Positions 6,316-12,489 of a stretch of DNA of 15,856 nucleotides are shown in pieces. The position numbers were made by a program, and so were the translations under genes. This DNA is from CAZOKH01 sp964580315 (GTDB lineage Bacteria > Chloroflexota > Anaerolineae > Anaerolineales > Anaerolineaceae), in contig CAZOKH010000081.1 of NCBI GenBank assembly GCA_964580315.1, positions 1 through 15,856 on the forward strand, given 5' to 3'. A model generated the notes under the pieces. It ran no database searches and was not told the origin of the DNA. It saw only the letters and a program-made list of their open reading frames with translations. Within the stretch, counting starts at the first letter, position 1. Each line of letters begins with the position of its first letter.

Positions 6316-7545
6316 TTATCCCCCGGCATCTGCCAGAGCCCGCCCGGCGGCGGCGAAATCAATGCCGGTGGGCTGCTGGAACACGCGCAGGTCAAAATTG
6401 GGCGCGGCTGCCAGCAGTTGATCAAAAATCTCCGCCTGGATCAGCTCATATTTCAACCATTCGGTGGTTTTGGCAAAAGCATACACCTCCACCGGCAAAC
6501 CGCTGGGGGTGGGCGCCAGGGTGCGCACCAAAAAGGGCATCTTGCAGTCCTGGATGATGTCGGGGCGCGAGCGCAGGTAGCGCAGGGCGTAGCGCCGGAA
6601 GACCTCCACATTGGTGATCTGCGGACCGTCAAGCGGCGAATCGTAATGGTCGGCGTGCTCCTGCCGGTAAGCCTGGAGTGCGTCCACTTTTTCTTCCACG
6701 TAGTTTTGGATCAGGTCGATCTTGCCCAGGCGCTCCAGCATGGCGGGGTCGCAAAACTTGATGGTGTTCATGTCAATGTACAGCGAGCGCTGGATGCGCC
6801 GCGCACCGGCTTCCTGCATGCCGCGCCAGTTTTTGTAGGGCACCTCGGTGATGCGGTGGGTGGGGATGGTGGAATAGGTCATGTCGAAGTTGCGCACCTT
6901 GATGGTGTGCAGGTTGATGTTGACCACGTCACCGTCGGCGTCGTAGCTGGGCACTTCGATCCAGTCGCCTTCTTTGATCAGGTCATTGGTCACAATTTGG
7001 ATGCTGGCGACCATGGAAAGCAGCGTGCCCTGGAAGATGATCAGCAGCACGGCGGTCAGGGCGCCCAGCCCGGTCAGCAGCACCCAGGGCGACTCATCCG
7101 TGATCAGCGTGACGCTGAGGATGACCGCCACCAGCACCACCAGAATTTTGGCAATGTCGAGGTAGCCCTGGATGCTGACCCCGTTGTAGGTTTTGCTCTT
7201 CTCGTAAAAGTCATTGGCGGCGTTGAGCAGTGAATTGAGCGTGAAAGCGGTGATCCACAACACCAGGATGAGGGAAACTTTTTCGGCCGCGGTTTGATGC
7301 GCCGGGAAAAACTGGGCAAAGGTGTAGATCAGCAGAAGGGGCGCCAGCCAGGCGAGGCGAAAGGGGTTGAGGTGCCTGACGAAGATATCGTCGTTCAATG
7401 AGGAAGTGCGGGCTGCCAGTTTGACCAGCCCGCGGGCGATCACAAAGCGGGCAAACAAATACGCCGCCAGGCTGATGCCCAGCGCGGCGGCCGCTGCCAG
7501 GGTGTTGTTGGCAGTCACCCATGCTTGCAGGTTGCTGGTGTCCAT
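6316..7545 (-). CDS. Mechanosensitive ion channel, MscS superfamily (YbdG-like)
   Basis: A 409-residue inner-membrane channel, close to the length of E. coli YbdG (about 415). Five membrane helices occupy residues 14-178. The last (about 155-178) is the pore-lining TM3 equivalent and runs into the MscS beta domain (LIKEGDWIEV, 189-198). The YbdG-type signatures VRNFDMTYSTIPTHRI (217-232) and KNWRGMQEAGARRIQRS (238-254) are clear, followed by the C-terminal cytoplasmic domain. Such channels release solutes on osmotic downshock. I chose the ATG at 7545 because GGAG stands 8 nt upstream; the ATG at 7551 would leave only 2 nt and the frame also has a GTG at 7554. A good promoter starts about 20 nt upstream, so this is a single-gene transcript. 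Confidence 0.92.
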   Translation of the reverse strand: MDTSNLQAWVTANNTLAAAAALGISLAAYLFARFVIARGLVKLAARTSSLNDDIFVRHLNPFRLAWLAPLLLIYTFAQFFPAHQTAAEKVSLILVLWITAFTLNSLLNAANDFYEKSKTYNGVSIQGYLDIAKILVVLVAVILSVTLITDESPWVLLTGLGALTAVLLIIFQGTLLSMVASIQIVTNDLIKEGDWIEVPSYDADGDVVNINLHTIKVRNFDMTYSTIPTHRITEVPYKNWRGMQEAGARRIQRSLYIDMNTIKFCDPAMLERLGKIDLIQNYVEEKVDALQAYRQEHADHYDSPLDGPQITNVEVFRRYALRYLRSRPDIIQDCKMPFLVRTLAPTPSGLPVEVYAFAKTTEWLKYELIQAEIFDQLLAAAPNFDLRVFQQPTGIDFAAAGRALADAGG

Positions 7546-7571
7546 AGGCATCACTCCTTTAATATATATAA

Positions 7572-7599
7572 ATTATATCTAAATTATCGTATATTTCAA
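7572..7599 (-). promoter_or_regulatory. Sigma-70 promoter of the mechanosensitive channel gene
   Basis: TTGAAA (7599-7594) and TATAAT (7577-7572) are 16 nt apart on the minus strand in an AT-rich stretch. The predicted start, near 7565, gives a leader of about 20 nt containing AGGAG. Confidence 0.75.
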
Positions 7600-7613
7600 C
7601 AAGGAGTTTTAGG

Positions 7614-7646
7614 AAGAAACGCAAAGACGCGAAGGGCGCAAAGGAT
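7614..7646. repeat. 33-bp dispersed repeat, copy 2
   Basis: It matches 985-1017 at 29 of 33 positions in the same orientation. It lies 14 nt upstream of the -35 box of the channel promoter, close to the 16 nt seen for copy 1 and the ribX promoter. Confidence 0.75.
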
Positions 7647-7703
7647 TTTCAAAAACCGGCAATCCTCGTGCCTATGCGGTGAAAATTCAAGCCGCTCACA
7701 AAT

Positions 7704-7784
7704 CCCTCCCAATTTTTCTGCGAAAAATGGGGAGGGTGGCCGCAGGCCGGGTGGGGTGGGGCACGCCGAACCGCATTTTGCGGT
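7704..7784. repeat. Intergenic palindrome cluster
   Basis: CCCTCCCAATTTTT (7704-7717) pairs with AAAAATGGGGAGGG (7723-7736) with one mismatch and a 5-nt loop. A small GGCC-GCA-GGCC hairpin follows, then a G-rich stretch and ACCGCA-TTT-TGCGGT (7770-7784). The gggagggtggccg..ggccgggtgggg wording resembles dispersed repeats of other genomes. There is no coding capacity. Confidence 0.55.
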
Positions 7785-7814
7785 AAAAAAAGCGGGGCGC
7801 AAGCCTTGCGCCCC
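7785..7814 (-). terminator. Palindromic repeat acting as terminator of dedA-plsC
   Basis: On the minus strand the perfect palindrome GGGGCGCAAG-G-CTTGCGCCCC (7814-7794) is followed by GC and seven T. This is the second copy of the palindrome at 6266-6286. It lies about 45 nt past the plsC stop, so a dispersed repeat appears to supply the operon's terminator. Confidence 0.75.
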
Positions 7815-7859
7815 TACAAATCAAAATTCAATTCTGTGTTAATCCGTGTTTTACACCCC

Positions 7860-8528
7860 TTATCCCGCCTTTGCCTCCAGCAATTCCTTCAGGCGCGGAT
7901 GATCGGCGTAGAAACCCCAGTATTTCTCGGGCATCATGGCGGCAATACGGCACATGATCTCGTCGGTGTAGCGCTGCAAGGCGGCCTCGCGCTGGTCGCG
8001 CTCGAACGGCTCAATTGTGATGGGTGCGCCAAAACTGGCTTTCAGGCGCGGGCGGCGCAGCAGCAAAATGTCGCGCACGCCGCTTTCGGTGCCGGTGATG
8101 GCCACCGGCACAATGGGTGCGCCGGTGCGGTAGGCCAGCAGGGCGGTGCCGGCTTTGCCTTCCAGCAGCTTTCCAATGTTGCTGCGTGTGCCTTCGGGGG
8201 CAATGCCCAGCGGACGTCCTTCTTTGAGGATGCGGGCGGCTTCGCGGAAGGCGCCAAAATCGGCTTTGGAACGGTCCAACCACACCCCTTCAGCTGTCTC
8301 AACCACAAACTTGAACAGCGGGTAGCGCTGGTATTTGTCGGCCACCAGGGCGGTCAGGTCTTTGCGGCGCGGGTTGATCAGCAGCAGGGGAATATCCAGC
8401 CGGCTCATGTGGTTGGTGGCAATGATCACACCACCTTGCGCCGGGATGTTTTCCACACCTTCAAATTCCACACGCGTCAGAAGGCGCATGAGGAATTTGA
8501 TGATCTTGAACAGCGTCTCGCGTTTCAC
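7860..8528 (-). CDS. plsC: 1-acyl-sn-glycerol-3-phosphate acyltransferase
   Basis: A 222-residue PlsC-family enzyme, which adds the second acyl chain to lysophosphatidate in phospholipid synthesis at the inner face of the membrane. The catalytic HX4D motif is NHMSRLD (His40, Asp45). The substrate-binding motif APEGTRS (110-116) and the later GAPIVPVAITGTES stretch are in the usual places, and the length is normal. The GTG at 8528 is the only good start: a GGGGG patch lies 11 nt upstream and only 23 nt separate it from the dedA stop, so translation from a shared mRNA is likely. The gene is GC-rich like most of the window. A different acyl acceptor, such as an ornithine-lipid precursor, cannot be excluded from sequence. 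Confidence 0.88.
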   Translation of the reverse strand: MKRETLFKIIKFLMRLLTRVEFEGVENIPAQGGVIIATNHMSRLDIPLLLINPRRKDLTALVADKYQRYPLFKFVVETAEGVWLDRSKADFGAFREAARILKEGRPLGIAPEGTRSNIGKLLEGKAGTALLAYRTGAPIVPVAITGTESGVRDILLLRRPRLKASFGAPITIEPFERDQREAALQRYTDEIMCRIAAMMPEKYWGFYADHPRLKELLEAKAG

Positions 8529-8551
8529 AGCAGGATTTGCCCCCGGTGAAG

Positions 8552-9196
8552 TTATGCCGCAGAGGTCTGGCGGCGCTGGCGCAGTTTGTAGACAAAGAAG
8601 CCCACCACCGCCAGAACACCCAGAACGATGATCACATTCTGGTAATAGTCAATCCACTCAGCCACCATGCGCCAGTTTTGTCCCAACAGGCGGCCGGCAT
8701 AACCCAGTATTACGTTCCACAGGGTGGTGCCCAGCACGGTGTAGAAGGTGAAAGAGAGCAGGTTCATTGACGCCATGCCGGCAGGGATGGAGATGAGGGT
8801 GCGCACAATGGGCACCATGCGGCCGAAGAAAATCACCAGTTCACCGTAGCGGTTGAACCAGGCAATCGATTTGTCGAAATCATCGGTGGTTACCATCAGA
8901 TATTTTCCAACTTTGCTGATGATCCAGCGCACGCGCTCTTCACCGAGCAGCTTGCCCAGGCCGTAGAAGAAATAGGCGCCTGCCAGCGCCCCCACCAGTG
9001 CCCACAACAGCACACCCGGCATGCTGAAACGCCCGGTGAGGGTGAGGCTGCCTGCCAGCGGCAGCACAATTTCAGAAGGGAGGGGGGGAAACAGGTTTTC
9101 AAGGAACATGATCATGGTCAGACCCGGATAACCCATGGTGCTGACGACTGACTCTGCCCAGATTTTAATCGTATCGAGAAGCTGACCTAAACTCAT
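8552..9196 (-). CDS. DedA-family membrane protein
   Basis: A 214-residue DedA/SNARE-associated (VTT-domain) protein of usual family length. FLENLFPPLPSEIVLPLAG (31-49) carries the conserved acidic residue E33 and the re-entrant proline-rich loop. FFGRMVPIVRTLISIPAG (123-140) carries the FxRxxPxxR motif with R126, P129 and R132. Four or more membrane helices are visible, with a basic C-terminal tail. DedA proteins take part in lipid flipping and membrane potential maintenance; some recycle undecaprenyl phosphate or phosphatidylethanolamine. I chose the ATG at 9196 because GGAG lies 6 nt upstream; the frame is open to 9262 but has no ribosome site there. It leads a two-gene operon with plsC, which supports a role in lipid handling. 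Confidence 0.9.
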   Translation of the reverse strand: MSLGQLLDTIKIWAESVVSTMGYPGLTMIMFLENLFPPLPSEIVLPLAGSLTLTGRFSMPGVLLWALVGALAGAYFFYGLGKLLGEERVRWIISKVGKYLMVTTDDFDKSIAWFNRYGELVIFFGRMVPIVRTLISIPAGMASMNLLSFTFYTVLGTTLWNVILGYAGRLLGQNWRMVAEWIDYYQNVIIVLGVLAVVGFFVYKLRQRRQTSAA

Positions 9197-9261
9197 TAGA
9201 ATCTCCAAATTTTGAATAATGCTGCCACTCCTACTAAACAGGAGTAAAACAACAAAAATCA

Positions 9262-9267
9262 ATTATA
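9262..9267 (-). promoter_or_regulatory. Possible -10 box of the dedA-plsC operon
   Basis: A perfect TATAAT lies 65 nt upstream of the dedA start on the minus strand. No convincing -35 stands at 16-18 nt, so this is tentative. Confidence 0.3.
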
Positions 9268-9323
9268 CATCATCACAATTCATTCTGATTTCCAACCTAC
9301 ATATTTGCGACAATTTTTTGATG

Positions 9324-10202
9324 TTATTCCCATTTCCATTTGAGTGGTGACCATGTTGCATTTGTATCGCCCGCAAAAAGCGGAACAAAGAAGTTGCTTG
9401 CGGCAAGTTCCGCCTCTTTGAGATCGGTATATGATAATCCGGTTTCAATTGCAAGTCTTTTAAAAGGACGATCCCAATTGGATGGCGGGGGAGGAAAAGC
9501 AGCAGTTAACTGATGCGTTGCGCGATTTTGAAAAGTCTTTTTAAACACTTTTCTCAGTTTGTTGGCTTTAAATTCGCTCCATGACGCAATAAGCAAGATG
9601 TCAACCAGGTCTTTAACGCGTGAATTTTCTCCAGACTGGTAATTTCCGGTATAGGCGTGATATTTTTCGGCAAGTTGTTGCGCCAATGAATAACAACTAA
9701 TTTTTACCGAATTAATACCGGCAAATTCCAACAGGTCAGGAAGAGCTATTTGATCTGGTTTTTCCATAACCTGATCATAGAAACCAACATCCAAATGAAA
9801 TTCTTCAAAGGTGCGGCTATCTAAATAGGAAACAACGTGGAATCGGAAAGCATTAAAATCAACCTGACTTCGAGAATTTGAAAATCCAACTTCAAACGAG
9901 AACCAATCGTGTAAATCTACATTACATGCACTGCGAAGCAATACATGTGCTTCAGAGTTAGGTGAAAGCAAGAGAAGGTCAATATCTTTTGTTGTACGAG
10001 CTTTATTTCCAAGTCTTAATTGAAGCGCAAATCCGCCTTTTAGCAACCACTTTTCTGGAAATTTCGCCTGTAACCTTGAAAGAAAACGATCAAACGCCAC
10101 CAGTTTTCGCAGTCGCAGCAAGGGAACACCCGATGACAGACTCGTTGATCGTAGTCGGTCTTCCAATGCGCGCCGAAATGAAGATCCATCAGGATAAATC
10201 AT
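9324..10202 (-). CDS. abiEii: AbiEii-type nucleotidyltransferase toxin
   Basis: A 292-residue toxin of the type IV AbiE system. It shows the nucleotidyltransferase motifs of the family: LLKGGFALQLRLG (53-65), R..TTKDIDLLLL (69-79, with D73 and D75 as likely metal ligands), FHLDVGF (135-141), and the later LAQQLAEKYHAY (174-185) followed by RVKDLVDILL (195-204). AbiEii enzymes halt growth, protecting the population against phage or keeping the locus stable. It overlaps the antitoxin gene by 14 nt, the normal order and coupling for abiE. Its start has no strong ribosome site, in line with dependence on antitoxin translation. The pair is AT-rich against its GC-rich neighbours, which suggests acquisition by transfer. 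All key residues appear intact. Confidence 0.92.
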   Translation of the reverse strand: MIYPDGSSFRRALEDRLRSTSLSSGVPLLRLRKLVAFDRFLSRLQAKFPEKWLLKGGFALQLRLGNKARTTKDIDLLLLSPNSEAHVLLRSACNVDLHDWFSFEVGFSNSRSQVDFNAFRFHVVSYLDSRTFEEFHLDVGFYDQVMEKPDQIALPDLLEFAGINSVKISCYSLAQQLAEKYHAYTGNYQSGENSRVKDLVDILLIASWSEFKANKLRKVFKKTFQNRATHQLTAAFPPPPSNWDRPFKRLAIETGLSYTDLKEAELAASNFFVPLFAGDTNATWSPLKWKWE

Positions 10203-10788
10203 TGTTGTTTATTGAATTTAAGATTTGTTCAATTTTTCTCAATGAGCGTTTACTACGAGTAGCTGCATAACCCAGCAGGCGGTCAGAAGTAAGTAAACCC
10301 CGTTGCAAGGCTTGCTGAATTGCCTGCTGAATATGTTCATAGCTGATAGCTGATTGGAGAATATCGAGAATAGTCCGTTCGATGGTTGTGACAGGGAGAC
10401 CTTCCCTTGTTGTGATCTCTTGTGGAGTGAGTTTGTATGTGTGCAGCTTCACACCTGTTCGCCGCCGTGAAGCGGTGCGCGGCACTGTGACATGAATCTC
10501 ACCGGGAAGAAGGTCAGTAAGACCGTAAAGAATAAGCGCTGATTCGTGTGAAATTACGGCGCTTTGACCGCTCTTAAGCCACGCTGCAAAAAAATCCTCA
10601 AGTGTCGACGCTGGAAACTGGTTGAGACGGTAAATTCCATTTTGAATGCGGAGAAAACGCCCGTTTTTAACATTGTTGGAGAGCCGTTCCCACGTGAAGT
10701 TAACCGACTCGGCTTGTTTTGCAGTGAAGTAACCCGCCTGACGTTCAGCAATTTCGTAAAGAAGATCGTAATCTGGTAATTCCTTCAT
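10189..10788 (-). CDS. abiEi: AbiEi-type antitoxin and transcriptional autorepressor
   Basis: A 199-residue antitoxin. Residues 1-55 form a winged helix with the AbiEi_4 pattern (YFTAKQAESVNFTWERLSNN, then RFLRIQNGIYRL). The C-terminal domain has the family hallmark SAVISHESALILYGL (76-90), IHVTVP (98-103) and VTTIERTILDIL (133-144). In type IV systems the antitoxin does not bind the toxin but counters its effect, and the N-terminal domain represses the operon by binding inverted repeats. Two such repeats overlie the promoter and start codon here. The ATG at 10788 is the outer end of the larger palindrome; TAAGG lies 10 nt upstream as a modest ribosome site. It begins about 80 bp after the stop of the protease gene. 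Confidence 0.92.
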   Translation of the reverse strand: MKELPDYDLLYEIAERQAGYFTAKQAESVNFTWERLSNNVKNGRFLRIQNGIYRLNQFPASTLEDFFAAWLKSGQSAVISHESALILYGLTDLLPGEIHVTVPRTASRRRTGVKLHTYKLTPQEITTREGLPVTTIERTILDILQSAISYEHIQQAIQQALQRGLLTSDRLLGYAATRSKRSLRKIEQILNSINNNDLS

Positions 10789-10830
10789 GTGTGCAATACC
10801 TTAGGTATTTGCTAAGGTATTGCACACATG
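10786..10830. promoter_or_regulatory. Perfect 18-bp inverted repeat at the abiEi start (likely AbiEi operator)
   Basis: CATGTGTGCAATACCTTA (10786-10803) is mirrored exactly by TAAGGTATTGCACACATG (10813-10830) around a 9-nt centre. The left end includes the abiEi start codon. The centre carries a further GGTATT half-site. No T tract follows on either side, so it is not an ordinary terminator. Confidence 0.8.
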
Positions 10831-10856
10831 ATGACATATTTTTTAAAATAAGTCAA
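10828..10856 (-). promoter_or_regulatory. abiE promoter
   Basis: TTGACT (10856-10851) and CATCAT (10833-10828) are 17 nt apart on the minus strand. The -10 matches consensus at four of six positions. The predicted start, near 10821, falls inside the 18-bp inverted repeat. Confidence 0.55.
10832..10855. promoter_or_regulatory. Second inverted repeat inside the abiE promoter
   Basis: TGACATATTTT (10832-10842) pairs with AAAATAAGTCA (10845-10855) with one mismatch and a 2-nt centre. It covers the spacer and part of the -35 and lies one base from the larger repeat. Two inverted repeats are the known operator layout of characterised abiE operons. Confidence 0.5.
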
Positions 10857-10866
10857 GCGATAATGG

Positions 10867-12099
10867 TTACACCGTCTCTCGCCGCAAAAAGCGGTTGGCG
10901 CCGGTGAACAGGGCAAACAGCAGCACCGACAGCACGATCAACCCGCCGGGGGCAATGATGCTCAGGCGCGCCAGCAAGGGGGTGCTTTGCGCCATTTGCT
11001 CTATCGGCAACAAATCCTGCAAGCCCGCCAAAATGGCGAACACATTCCACAGGGCGTGGATGGTTACATCCACAGCATAGATCAGCAGTACACGGAGATA
11101 TTTTCCATCGCGCCAGGTGGAAGCCAGCGCCCAGCCCAGCAGGCCGGCGGTGGTGATGTGCAGCAGCAGGGTGCCCAGCCGGCCGATCACCCACACGGTC
11201 CAATCAGGGCCGGCCGGGTTGACGAACATCATCAGGCTTTCCACCAGGGCAAAACTGCCGCCAGATATCAGGCCGAACACAAAGCCCTGCCGGGGGGTGG
11301 GGCGTTTGCCTGCCAGCAGCCACACCGCCAGGGGTTTGAACAGCTCTTCCACCAGCGGCACCAGCCCCGCGGTGAAGGTGAGCGTGGCGTAGGTGAAGAT
11401 TGGATTTTTCAGCAAGGGGCGTAAAATACGCAGGGTGGTTTCGGGGTCCATCTCGGCGTTAGCCAGGCGCTGTGCAATGCGGGTGAATTGCTCAACCAGC
11501 GCCGGCGAATTCGCCAGCCAGATGACTGCCGGTACAGCCGCCAGGAACAGGATGATGATTTCAACCGCCATGATGACCGTGGAAGAAACCGTGATGCCCA
11601 CGCTGAGCACGCCCCAGGCGCGCTGCGGATCGCGCACATTCAAATTGCGGCGCCCGGTCTCAATCAGCCACCACACCGGGATGACGATGGCCAGCACCTG
11701 GATGGGCGGCAGCAGAGTGACTGCCAGCCCTTCAACCGATGAAATTGCCCCGCCCGCAATCAACAGCACGGGGTAGAAAAGCATGAACCAGCTCGACAGG
11801 CGCGGGGAGGGGTGAAAGCGAAACAGGGGGCTGTCTCGATTGATCAGGCGCAGGAAGGCCATCACCAGCGAGGGCAGCAGCAGGGCTCCCAACCCGGTGC
11901 TGATCCAGGCCAGCGCAAACAGCGATTGCACGTTTTCCAGTGCGCTTAACTTGCCCGCCAGTGAGAACAACCCCAGCACAAAGGCGCCGCCAGCCGTTCC
12001 CAGGTAAGAAAGCAGCCCAAAGCCGGTCAGCAGCAGCATGAGCAGCGAGGGCAGGTGAATTTTTTGTTGCGAAGCAGAAGAGGTTACCGTGTTTTCCAT
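10867..12099 (-). CDS. PrsW-family intramembrane metalloprotease
   Basis: A 410-residue protein with about ten membrane helices. The catalytic motifs of the PrsW (M82) family are all present in order: PLVEELFKPLAVWLL (E251, E252, K255), FGLISGGSFALVESL (E287), LLLHITTAGLLGWAL (H314) and IHALWN (H348). PrsW in Bacillus cleaves an anti-sigma factor in the membrane; the substrate here is unknown and no sigma or anti-sigma gene is next to it. Residues 1-240 form an extra N-terminal membrane part, so the protein is longer than Bacillus PrsW. The ATG at 12099 lies 8 nt past a TATAAT and lacks a good ribosome site, so the mRNA is probably leaderless. It appears to be transcribed alone. Confidence 0.88.
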   Translation of the reverse strand: MENTVTSSASQQKIHLPSLLMLLLTGFGLLSYLGTAGGAFVLGLFSLAGKLSALENVQSLFALAWISTGLGALLLPSLVMAFLRLINRDSPLFRFHPSPRLSSWFMLFYPVLLIAGGAISSVEGLAVTLLPPIQVLAIVIPVWWLIETGRRNLNVRDPQRAWGVLSVGITVSSTVIMAVEIIILFLAAVPAVIWLANSPALVEQFTRIAQRLANAEMDPETTLRILRPLLKNPIFTYATLTFTAGLVPLVEELFKPLAVWLLAGKRPTPRQGFVFGLISGGSFALVESLMMFVNPAGPDWTVWVIGRLGTLLLHITTAGLLGWALASTWRDGKYLRVLLIYAVDVTIHALWNVFAILAGLQDLLPIEQMAQSTPLLARLSIIAPGGLIVLSVLLFALFTGANRFLRRETV

Positions 12100-12107
12100 A
12101 AGCCTGA

Positions 12108-12113
12108 ATTATA
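12108..12113 (-). promoter_or_regulatory. -10 box at the PrsW-family gene start (leaderless mRNA likely)
   Basis: TATAAT (12113-12108) is followed by 8 nt and then the ATG at 12099, so transcription should begin at or within a base or two of the start codon. AGG lies only 3 nt before the ATG, too close to act as a ribosome site. No clear -35 is seen. Confidence 0.5.
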
Positions 12114-12194
12114 ACCCGGCTGGTGGAGAAAAAAATGTAAGGATGGGGTTTACCTTACTGGTTCCACAAATTCCAAAAAATAAAATCTCCAACA

Positions 12195-12351
12195 CTGTCG
12201 TTTCGACGAGCGCAACGTGTTCAAACAAAATGGATCAGGATGCGCGAGGAGAAAACTTGAGGAAAACCCAAGAAACAGCGCAAAGATTTCTCACCCCCTT
12301 TCAGGCTTTTACAATATACCTCTTATTCGAATCAAGGGATTGAAATGACAG
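12195..12351. repeat. 157-bp CTGTC-ended MITE-like element
   Basis: The left end CTGTCGTTTCGA and right end TTGAAATGACAG are imperfect inverted repeats (10 of 12). Inside, GAGAAAACTTGAGG near 12249 can pair loosely with AAAGATTTCTC near 12281. The ends resemble those of the 103-bp elements, but the interior differs, so it is a related or larger family member. No coding capacity. The remaining spacer, 12352-12436, shows nothing recognisable. Confidence 0.55.
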
Positions 12352-12438
12352 GATGATGTGTCGATGAATGCTGATTGGATGCCAGGGCAGGGGTAATTCA
12401 TTGGTCTAGATGGATTTGCCCCGCCTGACCCGGCCAAT

Positions 12439-12470
12439 AAAAAAAGCGCGGTCGATTTTGACCGCGCTTT
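12439..12470 (-). terminator. Strong intrinsic terminator after the DsbA-cyclophilin gene
   Basis: On the minus strand AAAGCGCGGTC (12470-12460) pairs perfectly with GACCGCGCTTT (12453-12443) across a 6-nt loop, and the T run continues to 12439. It begins about 20 nt past the stop codon. Confidence 0.92.
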
Positions 12471-12489
12471 CGATTACTTTCAAAACAAT

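Noticed and set aside
6256..7233. 325-codon plus-strand frame
   Set aside because: It is antisense to the mechanosensitive channel, rich in Gly, His, Val and Asp, with no recognisable motifs, while the minus-strand frame is a clear family member.
7806..8549. 247-codon plus-strand frame
   Set aside because: It is the antisense shadow of plsC, which has intact catalytic motifs.
10786..10830. Intrinsic terminator for the PrsW-family gene
   Set aside because: The hairpin is perfect but no T tract follows on the minus strand, and it overlaps the abiEi start, so an operator fits better.
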